DNA from: JAGNZR01 sp051656905
GTDB lineage: Bacteria; Fusobacteriota; Fusobacteriia; Fusobacteriales; Fusobacteriaceae
Direction: 5' to 3'
NCBI GenBank assembly: GCA_051656905.1
Contig: JBOFJQ010000015.1
Span: forward strand, 99,813 to 163,812
DNA length: 64,000 nt
Made by a program: the position numbers and the translations under genes. The first letter of the stretch is position 1, and every line of letters starts with the position of its first letter. Shown in pieces: positions 1-8,553 of this stretch. Below the pieces are notes generated by a model, which saw nothing but the letters and a program-made list of their open reading frames with translations, did not search any database and was not told where the DNA came from.

Positions 1-1
1 G

Positions 2-220
2 ATGCTTGGAGTTAAGGAACTTCTTGAAAATACAGGATATATAAGAGGGGGATGTTCTCCCATTGCAATAAAGAAAAGACATAGAGCTTTTATAAATGAA
101 TCTGCATTAGCATATGAACAAATTTATATAAGTGCTGGTGTAAGAGGAACACAAATTTTAATAAATCCAAAGGATCTAATAAAATATTTAAATATGGAAG
201 TTGAAAATATAATAGTTTAG
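2..220 (+). CDS. YbaK/EbsC-family aminoacyl-tRNA deacylase, C-terminal part
   Basis: Only the last 72 or so residues are inside the window; the reading frame is open to the window edge, so the ATG at base 2 is probably internal. The stretch GGCSPIAIKK followed by a conserved C-terminal region ending in a VxNIIV-like tail matches YbaK/EbsC/ProX proteins, which hydrolyse mischarged tRNA (typically Cys-tRNA-Pro) in the cytoplasm. The gene ends 27 bases before an apparent promoter for the next unit, so it is probably the end of a separate transcript. The specific substrate cannot be told from this fragment. Confidence 0.75.
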   Translation: MLGVKELLENTGYIRGGCSPIAIKKRHRAFINESALAYEQIYISAGVRGTQILINPKDLIKYLNMEVENIIV

Positions 221-246
221 TTAAGATATTCGGCAGAAATTCTATG

Positions 247-275
247 TTGCTTTTTTTAGTGAAATAATATATAAT
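247..275 (+). promoter_or_regulatory. Sigma70-like promoter of the riboswitch-controlled transporter
   Basis: TTGCTT at 247-252 and a perfect TATAAT at 270-275 are separated by 17 bases. Transcription would begin near 282, just ahead of the lysine riboswitch aptamer. Confidence 0.7.
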
Positions 276-289
276 CCAAAGAAGTAAAA

Positions 290-455
290 AAATATGGTCA
301 GTAGAGGTCGCAGATGACAAGAGTAGTCTAAAAATTAAAGAAATTTAATTGAGATGAAAGGGGATTTTGCCGAAATATTAGAATTATTTAATATTGGGGG
401 TATAGTTAATAGCTATACAACTGTCGTTATATTAATAACGTTGTGCTATCTGATG
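290..455 (+). promoter_or_regulatory. Lysine riboswitch (L box)
   Basis: The segment has the ordered conserved blocks of the lysine aptamer: AGAGGTCGCA at 303-312, AAGAGTAGT at 319-327, GAAAGGGGATTTTGCCGAAA at 356-375, GGGGG at 396-400, CTGTCG followed by a CGTTAT/ATAACG hairpin at 425-440, and GCTATCTGATG closing the P1 helix. In known lysine riboswitches, lysine binding stabilises P1 and allows a downstream terminator to form. A terminator hairpin follows at 523-548, so this looks like an OFF switch repressing the transporter gene when lysine is plentiful. Exact ends were judged by eye. Confidence 0.85.
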
Positions 456-522
456 TTTATAAAATAAAATAGAAATTAAAATTGATTGTGAATATTCGGT
501 TTTAAAAGATATTGTTTTTTGT

Positions 523-548
523 ATGCAGCAGGTTAATAACCTGCTTTT
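523..548 (+). terminator. Rho-independent attenuator of the lysine riboswitch
   Basis: AGCAGGT and ACCTGCT form a hairpin around a short AT loop, followed directly by a run of seven T. It sits between the aptamer and the ribosome binding site of the symporter, which is where the expression platform of a transcriptional lysine riboswitch is expected. Confidence 0.8.
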
Positions 549-611
549 TTTATGACATTTTTTAGTGAAGTAATATTAAAAACAAAATTAAACTATATTG
601 GGAGGAGAATT

Positions 612-2141
612 ATGTTAGAAAAAGTAAATGATTTTTTTGGATTTTTAGGTCCAATAACGGATATTGCGTGGGAGTTTCCACGTAATTATAGTGGGTATGC
701 TAATATACCAATTTTAGGACAATTTTCACTGGCTATATTATTATTAATGGGGTGTGGAGTATTTTTTACTTTCTGGCTAGGATTTGTTCAAATAAAATAT
801 TTTAAAAAGAGTTTTCAAATATTGAAAAATAAAAGTTCTTCAAAAGTAGGATTATCACCTTTGGCTGCATTTCTGTTAAGTAGTGCAACAAGAATAGGTC
901 CAGGTAATATAATGGGAGTAACAGGTGCAGTTTCTACAGGGGGACCTGGAGCTTTATTTTGGATGTGGGTAAGTGCATTTTTCGGAATGGCTATAAGTTT
1001 TGTAGAGGCAACTTTATCTCAAATTTTTAAAGAAAAAGATGGAGATAATTATGTTGGAGGAATAGCATACTACGGAAGAAGAATACTAGGAAATAGTAAA
1101 ATAGTAGGGATATTAATAGCGATAGCATATATTACTTATGCATTATTTACTCTTCCAAGCCAAGTTTTTCATATGTTTACAGCTTTTGGAAATGTAGCAA
1201 GTAAGATAACAGGGCAAACATATGAAAGATTTGATACTGTTTATATAGTGATAGGAGTAGTAATTATTTTTGCAACATTCCCAATTATATTTGGTGGAAT
1301 AAAAAGAGTAGCGAAAGTTACAGATATAGTAGTTCCTATAATGGCAATAATCTATTTTGTAATAGCGATATTTTTAATTGTACTTAATTTAGATAGAGTT
1401 CCATATTTTATAACTTCAGTAATATCAAATGCTTTTAGTCCACAGGCAATATTTGGAGGATCTTTTGGTATAGCTTTACAACAAGGTATAAAAAGAGGTT
1501 TAATGTCAAATGAAGCAGGGCAAGGTACTATAACAATGGCTGCAGCTTCAGCAAGAGCAAAGCATCCTGTTGAGCAAGGTTTTGTTCAATCTTTTGGAGT
1601 GTTTGTTGATACTTTTGTTATTTGTACAATATCAGGTTTTTTAGTAGTAATGGGAAGAGTTTGGGAAAATCCTAGTATAAATTTTGAAGTATTAAAAAAG
1701 AGTAAGTTAGATACATTTTTAACATCTTTAGATATTTTAAGTCCGCAGTTTATGAGCTCAGGAATTCAAATTATAATGTCTTTATGTTATGGACTTTTTG
1801 CATTTTCTACAATAATCGGGATGATTGCTTTTATTGAGGTGTGCTCAACAGAGATATCTAAAAAAAGAGGGTTCTCTATATTTACTAAGGTAATATCTTC
1901 TTTAGTTTTTGTACCTTTTGGAGTTTTATGTGTGTGGACAGGATTACAATTGGACAATATTTGGGTTATAAGTGACTTAGTTAATCTGATGATGGTAGTA
2001 ATAAACATTCCGTTAATTATATTAGGTGCTAAATATGTAAAAAAAGCTTTAATACATTATGAAAAAAATTATGATAGAATTCAGCAAGAAGAAGAGTTTG
2101 ATTACGCTGAAATAGAAAGCGAGATAATAAATAAAAAATAA
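612..2141 (+). CDS. AgcS-family amino acid:cation symporter, candidate lysine transporter
   Basis: This 509-residue polytopic membrane protein belongs to the alanine/glycine:cation symporter family. Visible family signatures include the RIGPGNIMGVTGAVSTGGPG stretch near residue 95, a GLMSNEAGQG motif, and HPVEQGFVQSFGVFVDT. The ATG at 612 is chosen because GGAGGAG lies just upstream; an in-frame ATG at 552 has no ribosome binding site and falls right after the attenuator. Classical family members carry alanine or glycine with Na+. Here the region after SNEAGQG reads TITMAAASA rather than the usual SAPNAAAAA-type sequence, and the gene is controlled by a lysine riboswitch. Lysine or a related amino acid is therefore the likely substrate. 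That substrate assignment is inference. Confidence 0.88.
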   Translation: MLEKVNDFFGFLGPITDIAWEFPRNYSGYANIPILGQFSLAILLLMGCGVFFTFWLGFVQIKYFKKSFQILKNKSSSKVGLSPLAAFLLSSATRIGPGNIMGVTGAVSTGGPGALFWMWVSAFFGMAISFVEATLSQIFKEKDGDNYVGGIAYYGRRILGNSKIVGILIAIAYITYALFTLPSQVFHMFTAFGNVASKITGQTYERFDTVYIVIGVVIIFATFPIIFGGIKRVAKVTDIVVPIMAIIYFVIAIFLIVLNLDRVPYFITSVISNAFSPQAIFGGSFGIALQQGIKRGLMSNEAGQGTITMAAASARAKHPVEQGFVQSFGVFVDTFVICTISGFLVVMGRVWENPSINFEVLKKSKLDTFLTSLDILSPQFMSSGIQIIMSLCYGLFAFSTIIGMIAFIEVCSTEISKKRGFSIFTKVISSLVFVPFGVLCVWTGLQLDNIWVISDLVNLMMVVINIPLIILGAKYVKKALIHYEKNYDRIQQEEEFDYAEIESEIINKK

Positions 2142-2187
2142 GTGTTTGTCAAAATGATAAAACTGTTGTAGTACAATCAAAAATGTG

Positions 2188-2216
2188 TTGATTTTTCGAA
2201 AGTATTGTAGTATAGT
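2188..2216 (+). promoter_or_regulatory. Sigma70-like promoter upstream of leucine dehydrogenase
   Basis: TTGATT at 2188-2193 and TATAGT at 2211-2216 have 17-base spacing. It lies about 70 bases upstream of the dehydrogenase start, in the gap after the symporter. Confidence 0.5.
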
Positions 2217-2282
2217 TATGCTACTCAGTACAATCTAATGAAAAAAAATATTATATTTCTTTAATTTAGGGGGGCTTTTGAA

Positions 2283-3386
2283 ATGAAAAAATTTGAGTAC
2301 ATGGAAAAATTTGATCACGAACAGTTAATTTATTTTTATGACAAGACAACAGGATTAAAAGGGATTACTTGCATACACGATACAACTTTAGGACCAGCTT
2401 TAGGTGGGACAAGATTGTGGAATTATGCTACAGAAGAAGAAGCTGTTTTAGATGTTTTAAGACTTGGAAGAGGTATGACTTATAAGGCAGCGTGCGCTGG
2501 TCTTAATTTAGGTGGTGGAAAAACAGTTTTAATTGGAGATCCTAAGAAAGTTAAAAGTGAAGGATATTTCAGAGCTTTAGGAAGATATGTACAATCTTTA
2601 AATGGAAGATATATAACAGCTGAGGATGTAAATACAGCAACTAAGGACATGGTTTACTTATCTATGGAAACAGACCATGTAGTAGGACTACCTGGAAAAT
2701 CAGGAAATCCTTCTCCAGTTACAGCTTGGGGTGCTTATGTTGGAATAAAATCAGCTCTACAAGAGGTATATGGTTCAGATTCAGTAGATGGAAAAACTTT
2801 TGCTGTTCAAGGTGCTGGGCAAACAGGATATTTTTTAATTAAGTATTTATTGGGAGATTTTTCTGATGTAAAAAATTGGAAAGAAAATAAAGATAGAGCT
2901 AAAAAAATATACTTTACAGAGATTAACAAATCGTATATAGATAGAATGAAGAAAGAATATCCAGAAGTTGAATTTGTAAAACCAGATGATATTTACGGAT
3001 TAGATGTAGATGTATTTGTTCCATGTGCACTAGGAGCAGTTATAAATGATGAAACAATTCCGCAGTTCAAAGCTAAAATAGTTGCAGGAACTGCTAATAA
3101 TGTTTTAAAAGAAGCTAAACATGGTGATGATTTAAAAAATAAAGGAATACTATATGCTCCTGACTATGTAATTAATGCAGGGGGATTAATCAATGTTTAT
3201 TATGAACTTGATGGATATGACTTTGTTAAATCAATGAGTGATGTAGATAGAATTTATGATAGATTATTAGAAATTTATGCAATAGCTAAGAAAGATAATA
3301 TTTCAGTTTCAAAAGCAGCAGATATGTTTGCAGAAAAAAGAATAGAAATTATGAAAAATGTAAGAGCAACTTACGTTAAAAGATAA
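2283..3386 (+). CDS. Leucine (branched-chain amino acid) dehydrogenase
   Basis: The 367-residue protein is a Glu/Leu/Phe/Val dehydrogenase of the short leucine dehydrogenase type. The N-terminal catalytic domain has ALGGTR, GMTYKAACAGLNLGGGK (the catalytic lysine region) and the EDVNT loop; the NAD-binding domain has GAGQTG near residue 180. These enzymes reversibly deaminate leucine, valine or isoleucine to 2-oxoacids with NAD. It is preceded by a strong AGGGGGG ribosome binding site. Downstream Ptb and Buk and the nearby 2-oxoacid:ferredoxin oxidoreductase form a complete branched-chain amino acid oxidation route. Specificity among leucine, valine and phenylalanine is not certain. Confidence 0.88.
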   Translation: MKKFEYMEKFDHEQLIYFYDKTTGLKGITCIHDTTLGPALGGTRLWNYATEEEAVLDVLRLGRGMTYKAACAGLNLGGGKTVLIGDPKKVKSEGYFRALGRYVQSLNGRYITAEDVNTATKDMVYLSMETDHVVGLPGKSGNPSPVTAWGAYVGIKSALQEVYGSDSVDGKTFAVQGAGQTGYFLIKYLLGDFSDVKNWKENKDRAKKIYFTEINKSYIDRMKKEYPEVEFVKPDDIYGLDVDVFVPCALGAVINDETIPQFKAKIVAGTANNVLKEAKHGDDLKNKGILYAPDYVINAGGLINVYYELDGYDFVKSMSDVDRIYDRLLEIYAIAKKDNISVSKAADMFAEKRIEIMKNVRATYVKR

Positions 3387-3428
3387 TTAGTAAGAGTAAA
3401 AATTAGTTAGAATTAATAGAAATAGAAA

Positions 3429-3461
3429 CCTCCTAAGTATTATTAATTAGTGCTTAGGAGG
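3429..3461 (+). other. Intercistronic hairpin between leucine dehydrogenase and ptb
   Basis: CCTCCTAAG (3429-3437) and CTTAGGAGG (3453-3461) are exact inverted repeats with a 15-base AT loop. There is no T tail, so it is a weak terminator candidate; it may act as an RNA processing or stability element. The right arm contains a perfect AGGAGG that would be hidden in the stem. Confidence 0.5.
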
Positions 3462-3487
3462 ATTTCGCATATTAAGGGAGGATGGAA

Positions 3488-4396
3488 TTGTCTTATTTTG
3501 ATAAACTATTAGGAAAAATAAAATCACAAAAATCAAAAATAGTTTCTGTTGCTTGTGCTGAAGATGAAGATGTACTTACAGCTGTTGAAAATGCCAGAAA
3601 AATAGGGATAATAAGTGCTGTTTTAGTTGGAAATAAAGAAAAAATAGTAGAGATTTTAAAAGAGTTAAATTATGAAGTAAATAATTATGAAATCATTGAC
3701 GAAAAAAATATGGAGTTAGCATCTCAGGAAGCTGTTAGATTAGTTTCTGAAGGAAAGGCAGACATAGTAATGAAAGGATTAGTAGACACTTCAATTATAT
3801 TAAAAGCTGTTTTAAATTCAAAGCACGGACTAAGAATTTCAGACAATTTATTATCTCATGTGGGAGTTTTTTTCAACGATCATTATCATAAAGCATTTAT
3901 AGTTACAGATGCGGCAATGAATATAGAGCCTACCTTAGAAGAAAAAGTTAAAATTATAAATAATGCAGTAAAAATATCTCGGGATTTAGGTGTTGATACT
4001 CCAAAAGTTGCCTGTATTTGTGCTAAGGAAAAAGTTTCTTTAAAAATGAAAGCAACTGTTGATGCAGATAAGTTACAAAAGATGTGTGAAGATGGGGAGA
4101 TAAAGGATTGTATAGTTGGAGGTCCCTTTGCATTGGATAATGCTATATCAAAAGAAGCAGCTATTCATAAAGGGATTACACATACTGTAGCAGGGGATGC
4201 AGATATATTGCTAATGCCTCAAATAGAAAGTGGAAATGTTCTTTATAAGGCATTAACATATTTGTCAAAATGTGAAAATGCATCTATAATAGTAGGAGCA
4301 AAGGCTCCAATTGTTTTGACTTCTAGAGCAGATAGTGAAGAGACAAAGTTTAATTCAATATTGTTAGCATTAGCTTTTAATAATATAGCTGATTAA
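3488..4396 (+). CDS. ptb: Phosphate butyryltransferase
   Basis: This is a phosphate acetyl/butyryltransferase family protein of about 302 residues. It exchanges the CoA of butyryl- or branched acyl-CoA for phosphate. Features include the conserved KGLVDTS region, the GGPFALDNAIS motif near residue 215 and an ADILLMPQIESGNVLYK segment. A TTG start at 3488 is preferred: the GGGAGG Shine-Dalgarno ends immediately before the ATG at 3482, leaving no spacing, but sits six bases from the TTG. The butyrate kinase gene follows 26 bases later, so acyl-phosphate passes directly to ATP formation. Confidence 0.9.
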   Translation: MSYFDKLLGKIKSQKSKIVSVACAEDEDVLTAVENARKIGIISAVLVGNKEKIVEILKELNYEVNNYEIIDEKNMELASQEAVRLVSEGKADIVMKGLVDTSIILKAVLNSKHGLRISDNLLSHVGVFFNDHYHKAFIVTDAAMNIEPTLEEKVKIINNAVKISRDLGVDTPKVACICAKEKVSLKMKATVDADKLQKMCEDGEIKDCIVGGPFALDNAISKEAAIHKGITHTVAGDADILLMPQIESGNVLYKALTYLSKCENASIIVGAKAPIVLTSRADSEETKFNSILLALAFNNIAD

Positions 4397-4422
4397 TATT
4401 AAGTAATGGAGGAGTAATACAG

Positions 4423-5484
4423 ATGAAAATTTTATCAATAAATCCAGGTTCTACATCTACTAAAATTGCTGTTTTTGAAGATGAAAAACAGATTATGGAA
4501 AAAGTATTAAGACATTCAAATGCAGAGCTAGAGAAATACGAAGATATCTATTCTCAAAAATCATTTAGAAAAGAAGTAATATTAGAAGCTTTGAAAGAGG
4601 CGGATATTACTGTGGAATCTTTAGAGATTGTAGTTGGACGTGGAGGACTTTTAAAACCCATTGAAGGTGGAACATATTTAGTTACAGACAATATGTTAAA
4701 AGACTTAAAAAAAGGTGTGCTTGGGGAGCATGCTTCTAATTTAGGTGGTGCAATAGCAAAGGAAATAGCTGATACTATTGGGAAAAAAGCATATATTGTA
4801 GATCCTGTTGTAGTAGATGAGCTTGAAGAGATAGCAAGAGTTTCAGGTTTTGCTGAAATTGAAAGAATATCAATTTTCCATGCACTTAATCAAAAAGCTG
4901 TAGCTAGAAGATATTGTAAAGAAAACTCTGTGAAGTATGAGGAAAAAAATATTGTCGTAGCACATTTAGGTGGAGGAATATCTGTAGGAATACACAAAGA
5001 AGGTAGGGTTATAGATGTTAATAATGCTTTAGATGGTGATGGACCTTTTTCTCCAGAAAGATCAGGGGGAGTTCCTGTGGGGCAACTTGTAAAAATGTGT
5101 TTTTCAGGTGAATATACAGCGGACTTTATAAAGAAAAGAATAAAAGGTAATGGGGGAATAGTAGGTTATTTAAATACAAACGACGTAAGAGATGTAGTTA
5201 AAATGATTGAAGAGGGAAATGAAAAAGCTAAGTTAATTTTAGATGCAATGTGCTATCAAGTGGCTAAAGAAATAGGCGCTGTTTCAACTGTTGTAGCTGG
5301 AAAAGTAGACGCAATAATATTAACAGGTGGAATTAGTTACTCTAAGCTTGTAGTTGATAAAATCTCTGACAGTGTAAGATTTATTGCACCTGTTATAGTA
5401 TATCCAGGAGAAGATGAGATGAGTGCTCTTGCCTTTGGAGGATTAAGAGTTGCAAGAGGGGAAGAAGTAGCTAAAATTTATTAA
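4423..5484 (+). CDS. buk: Butyrate kinase
   Basis: The 353-residue protein is an acetate/butyrate kinase family member. The N-terminus has ILSINPGSTSTKIAVFED (phosphate-binding), followed by VVGRGGLLKP, the HLGGGISVGIH motif and GDGPFSPERSGGVP near residue 205. It transfers phosphate from butyryl- or branched acyl-phosphate to ADP. A GGAGG site precedes the ATG, and the gene is co-directional with ptb. A strong terminator follows, ending the dehydrogenase-ptb-buk unit. Branched acyl-phosphates such as isovaleryl-phosphate are plausible substrates given the neighbours. Confidence 0.92.
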   Translation: MKILSINPGSTSTKIAVFEDEKQIMEKVLRHSNAELEKYEDIYSQKSFRKEVILEALKEADITVESLEIVVGRGGLLKPIEGGTYLVTDNMLKDLKKGVLGEHASNLGGAIAKEIADTIGKKAYIVDPVVVDELEEIARVSGFAEIERISIFHALNQKAVARRYCKENSVKYEEKNIVVAHLGGGISVGIHKEGRVIDVNNALDGDGPFSPERSGGVPVGQLVKMCFSGEYTADFIKKRIKGNGGIVGYLNTNDVRDVVKMIEEGNEKAKLILDAMCYQVAKEIGAVSTVVAGKVDAIILTGGISYSKLVVDKISDSVRFIAPVIVYPGEDEMSALAFGGLRVARGEEVAKIY

Positions 5485-5529
5485 AAGATAGTTCCTTAAA
5501 AAGAACTATAAAAATATTATGAAAAAAAT

Positions 5530-5596
5530 AAAGAGGTAACCTAAAAGTATGGTAGAAAATTCTACTATTACTTTTAATTATACCTCTTTCTTTTTT
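5530..5596. terminator. Bidirectional terminator between buk and the COG2509 gene
   Basis: AAAGAGGTA (5530-5538) pairs with TACCTCTTT (5581-5589), with inner pairs TAAAAGTA/TACTTTTA and GTAGA/TCTAC. A T-rich tail follows on the plus strand and an A-rich run precedes it, so it could serve both converging genes. The next 75 bases are an AT-rich low-complexity stretch with nothing else recognisable. Confidence 0.8.
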
Positions 5597-5673
5597 TATA
5601 TCTTTATATTTCTAGATATCTCTATATCTCTCTCTATATATACTTATATCTATTTTAGTTATTAAAAATTTTT

Positions 5674-7287
5674 TTATTCAATTTCTTTTGTAAAAGAAAA
5701 ATCTATAATTTTTAATCCATCAACAGCTGCAGAAGTTATACCTCCAGCATATCCTGCACCTTCTCCTATAGGGAAGACCCCTTTTATATTAAGAGATTCA
5801 CCCAGGGAGTCTCTAACTATTCTTACAGGGGCTGATGTACGAGTCTCAGGCCCTATTAAGTTTGCTTTATCTGAAACAAAACCTTTGTGAATAGAATTCC
5901 AGTGATTTAGAGCAAGTTTCATATTGTCAGTTATAAATTTAGGTAACAAGTCATTTAAATTAGAAGGGGTAAGTGCCATTTCATAACTTGAATCCTGAAT
6001 TTTAGTACTTGGTCTATTATTTATAAAATCTATAGTATTTTGGAAAATTCCTGTGTAACCTTTCCCCATTTCATATGCTTTCTTTTCAAGCTGTTCTTGA
6101 AATTCCATTCCAGAAAAAAGATGGTCTCCAAATTCATTTTCTTTTACAGTTACAACAAGAGCTGAATTTGAAAAAGGTCTTTTTCTATCAGAGTAACTCA
6201 TTCCATTAACTAGAGTTCCTCCCTCTTGAGATGCAGCATTAACAATAACTCCCCCAGGGCACATGCAGAAAGAAAAAATACCTCTGTCTTCAGCTTTGTT
6301 ATTATAAGTTAAAGTATAAGTAGCAGTTCCAAGAAGGTCATTATCGTGTTCCTTACCAAACATAAGTTTGTCAATAAAATCTCTAGTGTGTTCAATACGA
6401 GCTCCAACAGCAAAAGCTTTATTCTCCATTAAAATTCCATTTTTGTGTAACATTCTATAAGTGTCTCTAGCAGAGTGACCAATAGCTAAAATAAGTTTAT
6501 CAACTTTAAAGATAGCTGTTGAATTATTAGAATTAGGGTGAACATTTGTTGGAGTAATCTCAATACTCTCTAAAACGCCATTATTTGCATTTATGTTAGT
6601 CAGTTGAGAGTTGAAGTGGAAATACCCTCCCATGGCTTTAATTTTCTCTCTAAGGTTGCTTATAACTGTTTTTAATACGTCAGTACCGATATGAGGTTTA
6701 TAATCCCAAGAAATTTGCTCTTGAGCTCCACATTCTAATAAAATTTCAAAAACATCATTAATATAACCACTTTTAATTCTTGTATTTAATTTTCCGTCAG
6801 AATATGTTCCTGCTCCACCCTCTCCAAATTGAATATTAGAGTTAGGGTTTAAAATAGAACTATCAATAAATTTTTGAATACTTGCATCTCTCTCTTCTAT
6901 TGTTTCCCCTCTTTCAAAAATAAGTGGGGCATATCCGTATTTGCATAAAGAATAAGCTGCAAAAAGTCCAGCTGGTCCAGAACCTATAATGGCAATTTTA
7001 GTATTTAAATCAAAAAGTGCTTCTCTAGGAGTTGGGTTATTTTCTTGAATTACCTTAATATTCTCTTTTTTAGGGATATTTTTTAATTCTGTAGTTGATA
7101 TCTCAATATTATATACTAATTTAATATCACTTTTTTTTCTACTGTCAATAGAACGTTTAGAATACTTCATATCTAAAACATCCTTATTTGATATACCTAA
7201 TTTTTCAATCTCTTTATAAATGGATTCCCTTTGGTTTGAATGTAAGGGAACTATAATGTTTGTAATACTTATTTTCAAATATCTCAC
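5674..7287 (-). CDS. NAD(P)/FAD-dependent oxidoreductase, COG2509 type
   Basis: The 537-residue protein has a small N-terminal domain, then a Rossmann dinucleotide site IIGSGPAGLFAAYSL near residue 98 and a further GGGAG-like region (FGEGGAGTYSDGKL) typical of the uncharacterised FAD-dependent dehydrogenases of COG2509. Near the C-terminus is GVFPIGEGAGYAGGITSAA, the second FAD-contact motif. The reaction is unknown for this family. The gene stands alone between a terminator shared with buk and the HU gene upstream. Start is the ATG at 7287, preceded by AGGTGAG. Confidence 0.85.
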   Translation of the reverse strand: MRYLKISITNIIVPLHSNQRESIYKEIEKLGISNKDVLDMKYSKRSIDSRKKSDIKLVYNIEISTTELKNIPKKENIKVIQENNPTPREALFDLNTKIAIIGSGPAGLFAAYSLCKYGYAPLIFERGETIEERDASIQKFIDSSILNPNSNIQFGEGGAGTYSDGKLNTRIKSGYINDVFEILLECGAQEQISWDYKPHIGTDVLKTVISNLREKIKAMGGYFHFNSQLTNINANNGVLESIEITPTNVHPNSNNSTAIFKVDKLILAIGHSARDTYRMLHKNGILMENKAFAVGARIEHTRDFIDKLMFGKEHDNDLLGTATYTLTYNNKAEDRGIFSFCMCPGGVIVNAASQEGGTLVNGMSYSDRKRPFSNSALVVTVKENEFGDHLFSGMEFQEQLEKKAYEMGKGYTGIFQNTIDFINNRPSTKIQDSSYEMALTPSNLNDLLPKFITDNMKLALNHWNSIHKGFVSDKANLIGPETRTSAPVRIVRDSLGESLNIKGVFPIGEGAGYAGGITSAAVDGLKIIDFSFTKEIE

Positions 7288-7334
7288 CTCTATATGAATT
7301 TTATCATATAAATCAGATAAATAAAAGAATGCAA

Positions 7335-7372
7335 TAAAAAAAGAAACTTAATTTGAATGAACAAATTAAGCT
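7335..7372 (-). terminator. Terminator of the HU gene
   Basis: Read on the minus strand, CTTAATTTG and CAAATTAAG form a 9-bp stem with a six-base loop, followed by TTTCTTTTTTT. Confidence 0.8.
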
Positions 7373-7394
7373 TCAAGATTAATATTAAATTAAA

Positions 7395-7697
7395 TTATTT
7401 TTTACCTTTTTTTGCTTTAATTGCAGCAATTTTCTCTTCTAAACCTTTTCCTACTCTAAATTTAACAACTTTTTTAGCAGGAACTTTAATTTTATCACCA
7501 GTTTGAGGGTTTCTAACTTCTCTAGCCTCTCTGTCGATAACTTCCCATTTTCCCCATCCTACAAATGAAACAGTTTCTCCGTTTACTAAAGACTCTTCAA
7601 CAGTTTCAAGAAATGACGCTACGTATTTTTCAGTATCTTTTTTAGAAACACCTTCTAATTTTGAAGCAAATTTGTCAATAAATTCTTTTTTAGTCAT
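7395..7697 (-). CDS. HU family DNA-binding protein
   Basis: The 100-residue protein is a histone-like HU/IHF protein. MTKKEFIDKFASKLEG opens the helical dimerisation half, GWGKWEVIDREAREVRNPQTG is the conserved beta-arm signature with its RNPQTG tip, and the C-terminus is lysine rich. It bends and compacts DNA as a dimer in the nucleoid. A GGAGG site lies upstream and a terminator follows, so it is probably monocistronic. Confidence 0.95.
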   Translation of the reverse strand: MTKKEFIDKFASKLEGVSKKDTEKYVASFLETVEESLVNGETVSFVGWGKWEVIDREAREVRNPQTGDKIKVPAKKVVKFRVGKGLEEKIAAIKAKKGKK

Positions 7698-7973
7698 AAT
7701 TAATATCCTCCTGTTTTCTAGTTAAAATAAAGTATAATGAAATAACGTGAACACATAGTTATTTACTACACATTAATTACTTTCTAAAGTTCAAATTTCC
7801 TTTTTTTATTAGTAAAAATAAATTAAATATCGTTCAATAGAAAGCGTGTTAACATAAGATATAAAATTATGATTAAAATGTCAAGTAAAAAAACAAAAAA
7901 AACATAATAAAAACAAAGAAAAATTGCCTTTCACCAAAAAATGTATTAAAAATAGTAAAAAACGTCAAAAAAG
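7698..7973. other. Intergenic region upstream of HU
   Basis: About 280 very AT-rich bases with no convincing gene on either strand. It must hold the HU promoter: AGTATA at 7731-7736 is a possible minus-strand -10 (TATACT), but I see no good matching -35. No RNA structure recognised. Confidence 0.5.
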
Positions 7974-8007
7974 TAAAAAATCCCACAAAAACATGGGATT
8001 TTTTTTA
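7974..8007 (-). terminator. Terminator of the 2-oxoacid:ferredoxin oxidoreductase operon
   Basis: ATCCCA and TGGGAT (7980-7985, 7994-7999) form a hairpin flanked by A and T runs on both sides. It lies directly past the stop codon of the gamma subunit gene. Confidence 0.75.
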
Positions 8008-8013
8008 TTTTAA

Positions 8014-8553
8014 TTATTTAACAGAATTTGCACCTTTTTCAATTGCTTCTTTGTTCAATGGAACAAATTTAGCTTTATTTTCACCAAATACTTTAGGAAA
8101 AGCATCTAATATAGATTGAGGAGCAACAACTGGAGACTTTTCAAGCATAGCACCTAGCATAACCATGTTAGCTATTTTTAAGTTTCCTAAATCATTTGCA
8201 ATGTCATTAGCTGGAATATAATATATTTCAATATCAGTTCTTGAAGGTTTAAAATCAATTAAAGATGAATTGATAAATAATTTTCCTCCAGATACTAATG
8301 AATCTTGGAATTTAAGTAAAGATGGTAAATTCATAGCTACAACTATTGTTGCATCATTTGTAATAACAGGAGATCCTACTGGCTTGTCTGAAACAACTAC
8401 AGAACAGTTAGCTGTTCCTCCTCTCATTTCAGCACCATATGATGGACACCATGAAACTTCTTTATTTTCAAGCATTCCAGCATAAGTTACAAGCATTCCA
8501 AGAGACATAAGTCCTTGTCCACCAAATCCAGCACATATAATTTTATCAGTCAT
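8014..8553 (-). CDS. 2-oxoacid:ferredoxin oxidoreductase, gamma subunit
   Basis: The 179-residue protein starts ICAGFGGQGLMSLGMLV, the characteristic GFGGQG nucleotide/CoA-contact motif of the gamma domain, and contains PSYGAEMRGGTANCSVVVSD, the second family signature. It is one of four separate subunits of a KorABCD/VorABCD-type enzyme that decarboxylates a 2-oxoacid to acyl-CoA and reduces ferredoxin. Its start overlaps the beta subunit stop by one base, showing translational coupling. Context suggests branched-chain 2-oxoacids as substrates, but 2-oxoglutarate cannot be excluded. Confidence 0.9.
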   Translation of the reverse strand: MTDKIICAGFGGQGLMSLGMLVTYAGMLENKEVSWCPSYGAEMRGGTANCSVVVSDKPVGSPVITNDATIVVAMNLPSLLKFQDSLVSGGKLFINSSLIDFKPSRTDIEIYYIPANDIANDLGNLKIANMVMLGAMLEKSPVVAPQSILDAFPKVFGENKAKFVPLNKEAIEKGANSVK

